Notes under the pieces: model-generated | The model's input: the letters and a program-made list of their open reading frames with translations, nothing else | What the model was told of the DNA's origin: nothing | The model's database searches: none | Assembly: GCF_016808335.1 (NCBI RefSeq) | Contig: NC_053139.1 | Span: 15,680,782 to 15,744,781, forward strand | Direction: 5' to 3' | Length of the DNA: 64,000 nt | Source: Panicum virgatum | Taxonomy: Eukaryota > Streptophyta > Magnoliopsida > Poales > Poaceae | Program-made: the position numbers and the translations under genes | Part shown: positions 32,372-44,488 of the stretch, piece by piece | Position numbering within the stretch: position 1 is the first letter of the stretch | Layout of the letters: every line of letters begins with the position of its first letter

Positions 32372-35332
32372 CTACTGGTTCAGGAATTCTTCTATGGCGT
32401 GGATGGCTTTCATGCGAACGGCATCTGCTCGTGCTATGATTGCTTCGTCATCCTTGTCATCGCCTGTAACTATCTGCCGGCTCAAGGTGCTTATCTCTGC
32501 AAACTCTGCTTGTATATGCTCGGTTATTTCCTGGGTCTCTTGTTCGGAGTTTGCAATAGAAGTTTCCTCGGTCTGGATGAGTTTCTTGGTGGTACGAACT
32601 TGTTCTTCGAGTTCTGCCAGTTCTTTCTTCAGGAGGCCGAGTCATTTCTTGTTCGCAGACACGTCAGCTTTGGTATCTAGAGTTGCCTTCTTCTGGTTGA
32701 GGGCCTTGCACTTTTGAGCAATGACAGCTTTCAGAGAAGCTTGGGAGCGACGTGCTTCTATTCTTTGTTGTGCTTTGTTCACTTCTACCCGGAAGAATGG
32801 AAGATTGCTAGCTGGCCAAAGCTTGATTTGCAGTGGCTCCGAGAGTTGGGATTCTATTTGCTCGAAGATGTTCTTTATTTCACTGGAATCGCCAACTAGA
32901 GCAGTGAGTGGAGCAGATAGCAGGTCCTTGATGAGACGAAGCTGATGTGCCAAATTGGCCGATTGCTGCAAAGATGGTGTTTCTACTCCGGGGGCAGTCA
33001 AACCCATTGATGCTGGGTCAAAGGAAAGCAAACCTGAAATGTCAAAGCCCTGTGGATATATCTGGAGTTAGAGCAAGATGCATTTATAAAGCTATCAGCT
33101 GATTCAGAATTAGTTTTGTAATGTTACCTGTTCTGAAGGAGTTTTGGGCGGTTCAGGAGCAATCGTCCTGTTAGAGCTTGTGTTAACATCGAGAACATCG
33201 ACTGAATCGGTTTGTTCCTCGTTTGCATCCATCAGTGCATCAGGAGTTGCAGCCATCTCATGTTGTTCCAGGCTTTCTGCATTGGGGATGTCTTCAGCTG
33301 CGTCCTAGAAATGAAATTACAGTCAACCATGGTACATATATATGAAATAAAGAAAAAGTTTTTGAATGATGAGTTGCCTGGTTGGTGTTGGACTCTGATG
33401 GATTTGGGGAAACTGGAGCTGGTTTCTTGATCACTCGCCTCGTGATCATTTTCCTTTTATTGGTCAAGACTCGGGGGGCAACGCTCGCAGAAGTTTGTCT
33501 TCGCTTGGAAGCCGACTGAAGTAAGTCTGGCTAAACAGACATTATCACTTTCTTCATTAGTGGTGATCCTTTGCAGAAGAGTACATCAGGAGCAGTTGGA
33601 AGAAAGTGGAATGGCTCACCAGTGCTGGTCGTAGGTTCTGGACCATCTTGTTGCTACTAACAAAGAAAGCAGGATTAGCCAAGAGAAAGGAATAGAGAGT
33701 TTGGAGGGAATAAAGTGCATAAATTCAGTACCTCTTCCTCGGGGATTACATATTCAAGATCTATTTGCTTGCAGTCGAGGACCTAGAGCTTTTCTGAAGA
33801 CATGAGTTTTCCATATGTTCCACCAAGTATCAAAGCCGATTGATGAAGAGGTGAAGGACAGATCGGCTGGTATTGGAATGTGGAGGTTATCAAATATGCT
33901 GTAGCATCTTGAGCTGGTGAGACCATCAGGCAGATCGGCTCTGCTCTCCACCAAGTGGTGAATATGGAAGTGGGGAGGGACCTGTCCTAGGCCAAATTGC
34001 CGAGCTGCTATGACTGGTTGGTAAGATTCATAACCTGGCTTGATAATTCTGTTAGAAGTACTGATGCCAACAGGGAGGAAGCTGGGTCGAATCATTAAAG
34101 AGTATAAATGCCGAGTGCTATCGTCATCGGAAAAGTTATCTAATCTAAAGGCAGTTGGGTTCTCAAAGGATTCAGATTCAGTAAATGGGAAATAGAGTGG
34201 ATTATCTAGTCCTTTGTAGAAGATTCTGAACCAATTTGCTGCATCTGTTGAATTTAGCTTACTGCCAGGAAGATTAAATAAAGCTTGGCCATAGCTGGTA
34301 CATCTGATTGGTTTGCCACTTTCATTAGGAAAAGAGTTCTTGCTCAGGCCTTGGAAGTTTGGGATATGATGCTGAAAGTATAGTTGTGCCCATAACTGAA
34401 TAAACCACCAAGGGCCTCCAGTTCTCAGTTTCTTTTGGTTAAGCAAGTTAGATGTCATCAAATGGAGATATCTGTAGGTTTCTCCAAGGAAAAGTTTACC
34501 TAGGCCGGTGCGATTGCCATGGGCCAGGTGATAGGACAAGGGAAGATAGTTCTTAGTTGGAGCTAAAGAAGGACCACAGAAGATGAAGTGTTCTAGCCAA
34601 AGATTTAAGAAGGCTGTGTGTTCCTTCTCAGTCACTGGACCTTTTGTTTTCATGTACTGACTCATGTAAGTACCCCAGTTTGTGCAGTTAACTTTGGATG
34701 AAAGTTTAAAAGGGACTTCTGCCATTTTATGGGCAGCTGGATTAGGAGATCCAATATCTAGGCCAGTGATCATGACAACATCTAGCAGAGTGGGAGTCAT
34801 GGGTCCATGACCAAAGAGAAAACAGTTCAGGGCATCAGACCAAAAATAGCCTATAGTTTTCAGAAGGTTTTCATCTTTGTCAAGAGGTGATAATGATAAG
34901 CTAAGTGCATCGGCTATGTTCAAATCTTGCCATAAGGGCATATGAGTTTTTGCTACTCTGCTATACCATGTAATCCAACTTTCAGGGGGGTTAGGCCAGG
35001 CTCTTAAGCAGTCGGCCCAGAGGTTCAGATCGATGTTTTCACTCACAAAAAGAATCCTATTTGCTTCACAAGAGATCAAATCTATGGGATTTTCATGGGT
35101 TCATGGGCCAAGACAGAAAGATTTTGGGTTAGAAGGATACGGCAGAAGGATGTCTGACACCTGAAGTTCAGAAATTCAGAAGTATGCATATGGTGTCATA
35201 TTTCAGAGTTCAATATTCGAAGGCTTAGTAAGCTGAAGAAAATTAAAGGATTAGGCCGAATATTACCTTCAGGCCGCAGATTGCCGCATCATCGATTGCA
35301 GAGCTTGTCGACTGAGCTGCAGAATCTGCCAT
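32372..35332 (-). pseudogene. T2 antisense gene 1: plant-mobile-domain-like protein with coiled coil
   Basis: Minus-strand gene opposite to T2 gag-pol, between integrase and the 3' LTR. Exon 1 (35332-35267) begins MADSAAQSTSSAIDD and ends at a CTGAAG|GTAATA donor; the next exon begins after CATAG near 35085. The large open part (35079-33754, 441 codons) resembles the plant mobile domain (PMD) family, with NLWADCLRAW, TIGYFWSDALNCFLFGHGPM and VVMITGLDIGSPNP. PMD domains occur in host MAIL1/MAIN-like proteins and in transposons. Downstream exons encode lysine/serine-rich sequence and a predicted coiled coil (33031-32372, ending IEEFLNQ-stop). Breaks: a frameshift near 33790, a stop near 33530 and a TGA at about 32642. 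The function of such additional ORFs is not known. Confidence 0.65.
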
Positions 35333-35716
35333 GGTCTAGATCCGTTGACTTAGGGTTTGTTTGCTGTGAGTTCTGATTCGAATTCCGGGTGCTTGAAGAG
35401 TTCTTGTTCAAATTTGTAGAGCTTGGTTTTCGAATTGCGCTCGAATTTGAGAGTTCATCGGGTTCGGTTCAAGTTAGAAGTGATACTCTATTCTTGTGTG
35501 GGTTGCTTCTAGTTTGAATTTCGTCGGCTCTTGGATATTTATAGAAGCCTGATGCATTGCCATCGGCTTTTTAGGAGGAAAACGAAGACACATGGAATTA
35601 AAGGAAATTGATTTCATTGATACGAGATCATTGCAAGGAAAGCCGATTTTACAAAGGAAATAATCCTTCGGCTTTGTGATTCTACCCCTACAATTCTACT
35701 ACTACTACTGTTCGTA
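35333..35716 (-). promoter_or_regulatory. Region upstream of T2 antisense gene 1
   Basis: Between the two antisense genes. The minus strand contains TATAAATATCC (+ strand near 35537-35545) about 205 bases ahead of the ATG at 35332, with CAAGAGCCGACG next to it. This could be an independent core promoter for antisense gene 1. Confidence 0.45.
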
Positions 35717-36285
35717 GGTACTTAGTACCTACGGTGCTTGAGGCTTCGGGCTGGCGCACCCCCCCTGCCGTCGTCGTCGCTGTCATCGTCGTCGCTGCTG
35801 AAGGTGCTGCTGCCGCCTTCGGACCCGAAGTCGCTCCAGCTGTCGCCGCCGCTGCTCTTCTCCTCCTCGCTGTCCTCTTCGGAGGACCCGAGGAACCGAA
35901 AGGGCTTTCCACCCATCGGCTCGTCGTCGTCGGAAGAGGAGTCGATCTCCTCTTCTGAGGAGGGATCGACTCCTTCCCAGGAGAAGGCGTCGTCTTCGCT
36001 GCTCTCCAGTTCCTCTTGGAACAGGAACAGGAGGTCTTCCTCTCCCTCAGTTGTGGGTTCGTCCTCCTCGGAGGTGACCCCGAAGTCGAACTCCTCTGCA
36101 TCCCAGTGCAGAGGAGCCAGCGCCTCGTAGGCTGCTGTTGGGTCCCATTCGGGGGTCGGGTCTCGGCTCTCTGAGATAGGATCAATGGAGGAGGCGGAAA
36201 GGGAAGAAGAGGAAGAGGAGAAGAGGAAGAAGAGGAATCTCCAAAGGAGTTGGAGCCGGAGGAAGAAGAGATCGCCATTGCTGGT
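35717..36285 (-). pseudogene. T2 antisense gene 2: acidic serine-rich protein
   Basis: A minus-strand frame from the ATG at 36285. It starts MAISSSSGSNSFGDSSSSSS, then changes frame in a pyrimidine-rich stretch (about 36235-36190). After that it reads WDPTAAYEALAPLHWDAEE, then a long run of acidic and serine residues with FLFQEELESSEDDAFSW and GGKPFRFLGSSEED, and ends at about 35717. I have met similar WDP...APL.WD acidic proteins next to grass Tat elements but know no function. It is placed head to tail with antisense gene 1 and ends about 385 bases before its start. In the ATG frame alone the acidic part would not be made. Confidence 0.5.
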
Positions 36286-36526
36286 GCTGGAGGATTGGGG
36301 TTTTTCTGCGCTATTGGCTTTGAGAGGAAGAAGGAGTTCGCTGTGAAGAAGAGCCGATTCGGGGTGAGATTAAATAGTGAAAAGATGGGAGTCGGATCGG
36401 CAGTTTTCACGTTCTACGAGGAGCCAGTTGCAGAGACGTTGCGTCTTCCTCGGTGTTGCAGTGTGTTTAAAGAGCATTAACGGGAAGATGAAGCGACGGA
36501 TTGGTTTTGGAACTATCATTGCCAAA

Positions 36527-36538
36527 ACCAGGGGGGCA
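36527..36538 (+). other. T2 polypurine tract
   Basis: AACCAGGGGGGCA ends directly at the LTR start TGTGTAATCG, the expected position for plus-strand priming. Confidence 0.8.
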
Positions 36539-37754
36539 TGTGTAATCGCCATAAATTAACATGATTAATTTATGGGCCGAAAGTAAGATGGGCTTAAAGC
36601 AGAAGATTTAAGAAGACTTGTAAATCGGCTCCTGTGTGAGCATCTGGGCCACATGGGCCATGTATCTTAGATTTGGTTTAAGATTAGAGATAGAGTCCAA
36701 TCGGGACAAGATTAGTTTAGATTGTTTCCCAAGTCTCCAGACTATAAATATGTACCCTTTGTTATTAGTAAAGGGAGAATGTCATCACGTCTCGCAAACA
36801 ACAATTTCGGCACATCGCCACCCCTAATCCTAGGGTTTCGTCCAAGTAAGTACCATGCTGCCCTGATCGCTTCTCGCGATCAGGGCAGGGTTGTTCTTGC
36901 TTTTACCTTGGTATTACTCGTACTGAAGCGTTTTTTATGGCGAGTAATGCTAGTTATCTTGATGTTCGTAGCATGGCTTTTAGTAGATCTATCATGCCTT
37001 GTTGTTTATCATCTACGAATATCATATTGTCTCTGTGCAGTCACGTTTCAATCTTATGCTAGTTCTTGTCGCATAGAATTAGTTGCACAGAGGCAACACC
37101 CTGCTTCTTTTAAGTTTAATAGATCTAATCTATTATGATTTGCTCTTATCCTAAGAGTTTGCATAATATCTGCTAGGTTAGGCCTTGCAAACGGGTTGGA
37201 CGATCCGGTGGTGTAGTAGATGCTTTATCTTAGCCTTGATAGGGATTGTTCTGGGAATCGGCTCTTGCTAGTTCTTAGGCCTCTGTTTTGGGTTATGGTT
37301 TAGTTGTCTGTTATGTTCATTAGGCCTAGTCACGTGTAGGATGTTCCGATCTAGCAGTGAGGCTTTAATCATCGTGGATTAGATTAATTAGATTTAATTG
37401 AAGCAGCTTCACAGTTATTTGCTTTATTCATCAATATCCGGATAGATACAGATCCAATCTGACACCGGGACTCGATCGGATTTTAAAGCCGATGCAAGAG
37501 TCATCCCGGGGAGCCGACCACGGCTCGGACTTACGTTTCCACGTGTTTGTGTGTGCAGGTCAATCATCGCAAGCACGTCCGCACCTTCCTGATCGGGTAT
37601 AGGTCAGGTGGCACTGCCCTGCGTCTTCACAAGCCGCGGCGCGTTGCTGGAATTACGGGCCGTCGACGAGGGAGCAGTGCCTGCCAGCGCCCGGTGACCT
37701 CCCAGCTCTTCGTGTTGCCTGTCGCTGCTCGCCGGTGGGTTTTGACCGACAACA
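36539..37754 (+). mobile_element. T2 3' LTR, 1.2 kb
   Basis: Begins TGTGTAATCGCC after the polypurine tract and ends GACCGACAACA; its last 159 bases match the truncated 5' LTR. It has a TATA box near 36741 (GACTATAAATATG) and a pyrimidine/AT-rich R-U5 part. The five bases after it are CTATG, the candidate right target duplication; the left one is lost. Confidence 0.85.
36741..36752 (+). promoter_or_regulatory. T2 3' LTR TATA box
   Basis: ACTATAAATATG on the plus strand, about 200 bases inside the LTR. It would drive transcription outward into D1 LTR sequence. Confidence 0.55.
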
Positions 37755-40754
37755 CTATGGTATAAAATTCAGCATCTAACCATAAAGCAATTTACCATAA
37801 CTATTCATGTAAGTAGATTACTCTAGTTGCTTCACCTTTTTGCACAGAACGTTTGACATGGTTTCTGGTGCTACAAATTTTACGGGAGCATCTACAAAGC
37901 ATCTACTCAGTACTGAAATTTTTCCAGATTTTATTCACTTATACAGCAGAAGTGACAAAATGAACAAAATTTAGCAAACCATTAACTAAGATTAATTATA
38001 CAGAGGGTTATACTAGGGATATGGTCCTAAAATTTTTACCAGAGCCTAGTCATAAGCTAAACATATTCCACAAAAAATTATCAAGCTTTATATCATTAAG
38101 ATAAATTAGTTATGCAGTTAACTTATCATGAGTTAGCATAAATTTTTCAAAGTTCATTTGATCAGTACTGCATGTGAAACTTTTACCATAGCTAGTTCTC
38201 ATTCTTACTAGTAACCTGTCCGAAGATGAAGGTCAAAAATGACATATTTCTTCTAGAACAAAAAATAGCAAAACTAAACATGATATCGCACGCATGGATT
38301 ATAACTATAAGAATATTCAGTAAATGGTGCTCAAACTTTGCAGCCATGTTTATATGACTAAAAAAAAGTTTCATAAATAAACTTAGATTTTTCTAAGCAA
38401 AGGAACTATATATCACAAATAAAGCATACTTATCAAGCATTAAATCAAATATATAGTTAATTAGTTCAATAATTTCTCAAACTTGCGACACAGTAAGTTT
38501 TTAGTGACATACATACAAGGAAAAAGTTTCATACACAGAAACTCATTATTTCTACCAGCATTAATACATGAGCAATACTAGTAGATTTAGGAATCTTGAT
38601 TATTTGAGCAAGCAAACAATTTCAAAAAGAGCTCATATTTTTACCAGGTTCTTCAAACAGTACTAAGTTTAACATATCCAAAAATCAAGCATAGTTACTG
38701 AACCAAACTCCTAGAACATTTATGTGCCATTTAAATTTGCCTTTTTCTTAGATTAAAATAAAAGCAAAATATGAACATGTGACTGTAACAAAAGTTGTAG
38801 TTCTTGTTCTAAGGATTCCAGAACAGTTGAGTTTATATTTTTATGATTTTTATACTATTTTCAAGGCATTTTTGAAGTTTGCTGTTTTGAAGTTTAAACA
38901 CATTTTACAGTTTGACCCCTGAAAGTTTCGTTTCTTTTAACTTGGGGTCCCTGGACGGAAATCTCAGAACAGGGGAGGCTTGGCGCGGCGGTTCCCGGCG
39001 ATGGGGTTGGCCGGCGGCGAGGGGAAAGTGGGGGAAAATGGAGAGGGGCTAGAGGACTACCTTTGGGTGGTCTTGGATCGAGTGGAGGTGGTCCGCAACA
39101 GCGGCTCCACGGAGAGGGGCGGACGGCGGCGGGTCTGTTCCGGCGCGGTGGTGCTCCGGTGATGGAAGGAAGGGGCGGCCGGGTTGGGAAGGTTCACTAG
39201 GTCTAGGGCGATCCGTTCAAGGGGTTGGTTTGGGGAGAGAGTGGCCCGAGAAGGGGGCTCCGCGGCGAGCTGAGCTCGGCAGCCATGGCAATGAGGCTGG
39301 GGTGCTCTAGGCGCGCACAGGGGGCTTGGGGTCGTTTTATAGGCGGTGAAGGAGAGGGAGGGCACTCCTGGGAGTGCAGTGCGCCATCCGGGGGAGGCCG
39401 ACTTGGCCTGGATGACACGGAGGCGTGTCGACGGCCGGCAGCGACGCCGTTTGGTGGCGTGTCGAGCTGAGAGCTGGCAAGGGCACGCGTCACGAGGAGA
39501 GAAGGCCAGGGCGGAGGGGTTTCGGCTCAACCCATGGGTGTGCGGGTGGTTTGGTCGGGGGCGCGGCCACGCAGCAGGGACAGGTGGTGCCGGCGGCGTA
39601 CGGACGCCACCCGTAGGCGTGGTGCAGGGAGGCGAGAGGTAGGAGATGGAGTGGAGGGTAATTTCGTAAATAAATCAAAGTTCAAAAATCAGTTCTGTAA
39701 TTACAATTTTTCTCCCTCATCTTGGCCTCAAATGAAAAAGTGTTGAATACCACTTTTGCTCAGTTTTTCGAGATCTACAACTTTCGTGTTATGCATGTTT
39801 TCATCCGAGCAACGGTTTGAGAGTTATTTAATTATTTCAAAAACTGCCATTTAAAGTACTTATCATTGCATGGGAATTTTGGCACTTTTACTCCTAGGCT
39901 TCAACTAGGTTTTTGTTTAACATGACATGGTGAATATGTCTATTTATTTTCATATGCAAGTTTGCATTGTTTTGAAAGTCATTTTAATTTCCCAACAACT
40001 AGAAATTGAACTCCTATTTATTTGATTTGTTTAAATCCTGAATTTGCCAAAAAGTCTATTAAATTAAACTATGTGTCACAAAAATATGAGTGTGTCTTTA
40101 TTCTACATTTTTGTGACAAGTTAAGCATGAAAGTTCAAGAATATTAAAGGAACACTTTTTATATCCACACATACTCATATACAAGAATGCATTATTGTTT
40201 TGTATAAATATTTGACATTATGTGCTAAAGTAATATTTAATCCTTTGTTTGAATTTTTATTTTGTTCACAACTCCAATTTGTTATTTAAGGAAGGACTAA
40301 ATATTTTCTTACTAGACCTCCGAAGTAAGTATGTTTTATGTCTTCTTTTCCTTAAAGAAATTTCAAGATTTCGAACTACTTGTGCGTTGAATATTTGTGG
40401 CCTCATTTTATTATTTTGTTTGAACTAGCAGATCTTCACAAATCAAAGAATTGGTTCCATTAATCATTTCAACTGATGGGTTTTCCCGGTTTAATTTGAT
40501 TTGCATAGAAAGTTTATAGCTCATTATGAAAGGTGTATTTTATTGCCTTATTACCACACATGTCAAGTCAAGTTTAAAAGTGTACCAATTATTGTTTTTC
40601 AAACACATTGCACTCAAACACATGCACACATACATTTACACACAAGTTTGCAAGAACTAGACATAGGATTCTTATTTAAGTTTTCTTAGCTCATTTGTGT
40701 GTGAAGTTATGTTAATTGACTGGTTTTGGTTAAACTGACACCAGAGGTGTCACA
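37755..40754 (-). mobile_element. D1 5' LTR, part after T2
   Basis: From 38059 onward it is collinear with 15708-18400 of the 3' LTR. The first ~305 bases are absent from the 3' LTR. It ends GAGGTGTCACA at 40754, followed by the GGGAC duplication. It contains the conserved minus-strand TATA box at 39335-39343 and the same GC-rich block. Confidence 0.9.
39335..39343 (-). promoter_or_regulatory. D1 5' LTR TATA box
   Basis: Minus strand CCTATAAAACGACC, counterpart of the site at 16982-16990. As it lies in the 5' LTR, it would have driven D1 transcription; T2 now sits downstream of it within the LTR. Confidence 0.6.
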
Positions 40755-40759
40755 GGGAC
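40755..40759. repeat. Target site duplication GGGAC, right copy (D1)
   Basis: Identical to 14756-14760; closes the D1 insertion. Confidence 0.9.
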
Positions 40760-41690
40760 CATCTGAATTTGTCTTGCTTCTTCAGTAATTTTAAGAAAGG
40801 GAGTCCTCTTTCGTCGAGTCTCGATAGAAATCTATTCAAGGTAGCCATGCATCTTGTGAGCTTCTAAACGTCTTTGATAGAGGCCGGGGCTTCCATGTTC
40901 ATGATGGCATTGATCTTTTCTGGGTTTGCTTCAATTCCTCTGTGGCTGACAATGAAGCCGAGCAGTTTTCCGGATGGTACATCGAAAACACATTTAGTTG
41001 GGTTCAATTTCCACCTGAAGCTTCGCAAACTATTGCAAGTTTCTTCTAGGTCGGGAATAAAGGAATCAAATTCTTTTATTTTTACGACCATGTCGTCGAC
41101 GTAAGCTTCCACGTTGCGGTATAGCTGGATGGTGAAGCATAGCTGTATTGCGCGTTGGTAAGTTGCTCCAGCGTTCTTCAGCCCGAAGGACATAGTCTTG
41201 TAGGTGTATGCACCAAATGGAGTGATGATCGCAGTTTTGATTTGATCTTCTTCCTTGAGGGCTATTTGATGACAACCCGAATAGCAATTCAGGAAGGATA
41301 GTAAGACGCAACCTGCCATTGAGTCAATGACTTGATCGATTCGAGGGAATCCAATGGGATCTTTCGGGCAGTGCTTGTTGAGGTTAGTGTAGTTGACGCA
41401 CATCCTCCACTCGTTGTTGTTCTTTTTAAGAACGAGGACAGGATTTGCCAACCACTCGGGGTGGTAAACCTCCTTGATGAACCCCGCCGCGAGTAGTTTG
41501 GTGAGTTCTTTCTTGATGGCTTCTCTCTTTTCTGCTGAGAATCTTCATAGCCTCTGTTTCTTTGGAGTGGCAGTAGGGTTAACATTCAGGGAGTGCTCGA
41601 TCAACTCCTTTGGTACACCGGGCATATCTGCTGGTTTCCAAGTGAATACATCACGGTTGGCCCTAAGAAAGTTGTCGAGTGCGCTTTCCT
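40760..41690 (-). pseudogene. T1 reverse transcriptase
   Basis: Reverse transcriptase of T1. From high to low coordinates: KREAIKKELTKLLAAGFI, the polymerase core (NEWRMCVNYTNLNKHCPKD), LLSFLNCYSGCHQI, TAIITPFGAYTYKTMSFGLK, the catalytic box YVDDMVVK (near 41100), then LNPTKCVFDVPSGKLLGFIV. The core (41451-40867) is open and has an intact YVDD box. Stops occur upstream (TGA near 41553) and at 40864 (TAG). The frame continues to FRW at 40760, where D1 is inserted, and resumes at 14755. Confidence 0.85.
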
Positions 41691-42157
41691 ATTTGTCAGT
41701 GAGCCCTGTCCTGATCAAGGCTGTTTTTGACGGGACGTCTTCTTGTAGTTGAATTGCCTTGACTCCGATGTTGTCGGGTGGCTTCTTTTTCACATTCGAA
41801 AGATATCTGAAGATCTCCGCGGAAGGTGAGGACTCCTGTCTTTCCTGGCATCTTCAGCAGAAGGTAGACGTAGTGGGGGACTGCCATGAATTTAGCCAAG
41901 GCTGGCCGTCTGGGTATGGCATGATATGAGGACTCGAAGTCTGCCACTTCAAACTTGATGAGTTCCGTTCGGTAGTTATCTGGTGTGCCGAAGGTGACTG
42001 GAAGCACTATAGTTCCAACTGGGAAGGAAGCGTTCCCTGGGATGATGCCATAGAAGGGTGCCTTGCTTGGTTTCAGTTTGTCGGATATATCGAGTCCCAG
42101 CTTGGTAATTGTGCTCATGAAGATGAGGTTTAGGCCACTGCCCCCATCGATTAGTAC
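41691..42157 (-). pseudogene. T1 aspartic protease
   Basis: The region after the TGA at 42158 begins with VLIDGGSGLNLIF, the aspartic protease active site in the Tat form. It continues with LKPSKAPFYGIIPG, VTFGTPDNYRTELIKFEVAD and ALAKFMAVPHYVYLLLKMPG. It is open for 140 codons and loses frame near 41790-41700, before RT. Confidence 0.8.
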
Positions 42158-44442
42158 TCAAGTGAGAATAGAACCAGCTACCACTGGATCCAGGACGAGT
42201 GGAAATTTTCCAGGCTCAGAAAAGCTGGTCCATTGATCTTCTCTTGAGAAGGTTATGGGTATTTCGCTGTGTCTTAGTGGTTTCTGGACGGTTGGTTCCA
42301 TCTTCAGTATTTCACGCCAGACTAGTTTCTGGTTTCTCTTGTTGAAAGAAGAGTCTCCTCCGTAGATCATGTTGACCCTATTTGTGGGTTGCTGGAATCC
42401 CATGGTTCCATCTTTGTCGCCATCTTCATCGTCTTGTTTGTCATTCTTCTTTTTGTCTTCTTCCAATTGACGTTGTTGGAGAGACTTGCGAAGGTTAATG
42501 CACTTGAGGATCGTGTGCTTTCCTTTAGGATGCAGAGGGCAAGGTCTTTAGAGTAATTTTTGGGAGTCATCTTGCTGATTTCCCTTCTTTCCTCGTTGTC
42601 CCTGTTGCATTGTTGGCACTGTGTCTTCTGGCTTTCGCTTCTTGTCGAAGTTGCGTTGGCCTTTATCTAATCGTGGATATCTGCTGCTTTTCTGATTGTT
42701 GTCTTCGTGGCGGGGGAAACGATCATGTTCTTGCTCTTCTTGGTCGGCCCATGCAAGCATCATGTTCCGTAGTGCTACAACTGAGCAGGGTCTGTTTCTC
42801 CCGAAGTCTTGGTACAGTTGCTGTGCGGCGAGGCCATTGTGGAAGCAGTCGATCACATCGTCATCTGCTATGTTGGCTATGGTAGCTCAGGTGTCAAAAA
42901 ATCTCTTTATGTACGATCTCAGGGCTTCGCCTTGCTCCTGTTTGCATAGTCGTAGGTCATGGCGAGTGGCGGGGCGATGAATGGAGCCTTGAAGTTATCG
43001 ATGAAGATCTTTTTCAGGTCCTCCCATGAGTGGATCGAGTCATGTCTTAAGCTTTCGAGCCATGTTAAGGGGGCAGATTCCAGAGCCATCGGGAAGTATA
43101 TGACTTTAGTGGAATTGGTGCCTCCTGCTACTTCGATAGCGGTCGAGTAGATCCGTAGCCATTGTCGTGGATCCTGCTTGCCATCGTATTTCTTTAGGTT
43201 CTGCATATTTATTGGGTTGAAACTGGTCGGGTACTTATCATAGTTTATGTTCTGGCTGAAGGCTAGGAATCGATCGGTTTCATCCGCGGGTCATCCATGA
43301 CACTTGGCGTTGATGATGTCATGTGCATCATTAGGATAGTGATCGTGACTTCTTGAAGGACTAGCATGACAGCTCTCATCTTGATACCTAGGATGGGGCT
43401 GGCCACGCGGGTGGTTGCCTTGATTTGCTTCCTGGCGGTCCTTCTGTTTAACAGGGGTCCGGCTGTTGTGGGAAACAGATGGAGCTGGGTTCTGTCTTCC
43501 AATCTTACACAAGGCATCTCTGGTCAAGCGTTGAATTTCGCAAATTTGAGGAGTGCCTGACAAGGCTTGCATTAATATAGCTGCCTCGGCTAGGTTGATC
43601 AAAGGACTGTCGAAAGCATTGTCGGCTGCTTTGTCCAGGTCCTGTCGTAGGTTCCGCGGTCCGTGCGGAGTTGGAGCGCGTTGAGCCCGAGCGGTCGCAT
43701 TCTTTCTGCGAGTGGAGCGGCGGCGGTTGCATTGTCATTGGTTTTCACTGTCTTCTTGGGACTCGTCTTGCGGAGCGTTGACTGACAGCTCATCGTCTGA
43801 TATTATGTCCAGACTCTCGTTGGCGTATTGGTCAGCCCGAGAGCCAAGTGCACTTTATTCCCCGTGAAGAGAGACATACACCTGCTATCGGGGGTCGAGT
43901 GAGTCGTGCTGTAATCGACCAGAGCAGTGTCGCCAATTTCTTCTCCTTTGACTGGAGAGAGAGGTCTGCCTGGTTGGTAAGGCAAATCTCATAAGCAAGC
44001 TACTAGCCGGGCATTGTTGATGATATTAGCAGACTCAGGATTCTTCCAGTAGACGATTCAACTTTGTGGCATGGCCAGGATGGTCAGGTTGAGCAAGTCC
44101 GGATCAAGGTCGAAGTCATCATACGAGTCCAGTAGGAGTCGAACCAGGGAGTAGTCCGAGTCCTGATCATATTCTTCTGAAGGAACGCAGCAAACGATGC
44201 GGTCGAGTTTCCCAATCTGAAAGGGAGAAGAGTCGAGGCCGTGTCCGATAAGGACAAGTTTTTGACTTCTCTCGCAATTTCGGGAAGAAGGATCTCTGTG
44301 GAAGTGATTTCGCCGAGTTGTTCTTGCTGGGATGCCTTCGTGCTCGTGGGGTTGACCAGGCGGCAACGCAGACCCACGAGCCGAAAAAGAAGGTGGTTCC
44401 GGCTTCGATTGCCGGGAAGCTGAAGTCGAAGGATGCCATCGA
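42158..44442 (-). pseudogene. T1 gag, broken in several places
   Basis: Gag of T1. It begins MASFDFSFPAIEAGT at 44442 and soon loses frame. A basic, glutamine/histidine-rich linker lies at 43602-43290. The capsid core lies at 43206-42919 (KYDGKQDPRQWLRIY, FPMALESAPLTWLESL, SWEDLKKIFIDNF). The part at 42856-42158 has DRFPRHEDN and a CPLHPKGKHTILKC pattern (Cys-His-His-Cys), the modified zinc motif of Tat gag proteins. At least four frame changes and a stop near 42890 separate these pieces. Confidence 0.75.
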
Positions 44443-44467
44443 ACTCTTCTGATGATCTTTGGCGAGA

Positions 44468-44486
44468 GGCCCCACGGTGGGCACCA
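44468..44486 (-). other. T1 primer binding site
   Basis: The minus strand reads TGGTGCCCACCGTGGGGCC, two bases inside the LTR end. A TGGTGCCCAC-type site is typical of RIRE2-like Tat elements. It shows that the LTR at 44489-44907 is the 5' LTR of the T1 copy to its left. Confidence 0.75.
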
Positions 44487-44488
44487 GC

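Noticed and set aside
35734..36130. Plus-strand Ala/Ser-rich frames opposite T2 antisense gene 2
   Set aside because: They are the complement of the acidic Asp/Glu/Ser codon runs of the minus-strand ORF and have no motif of their own.
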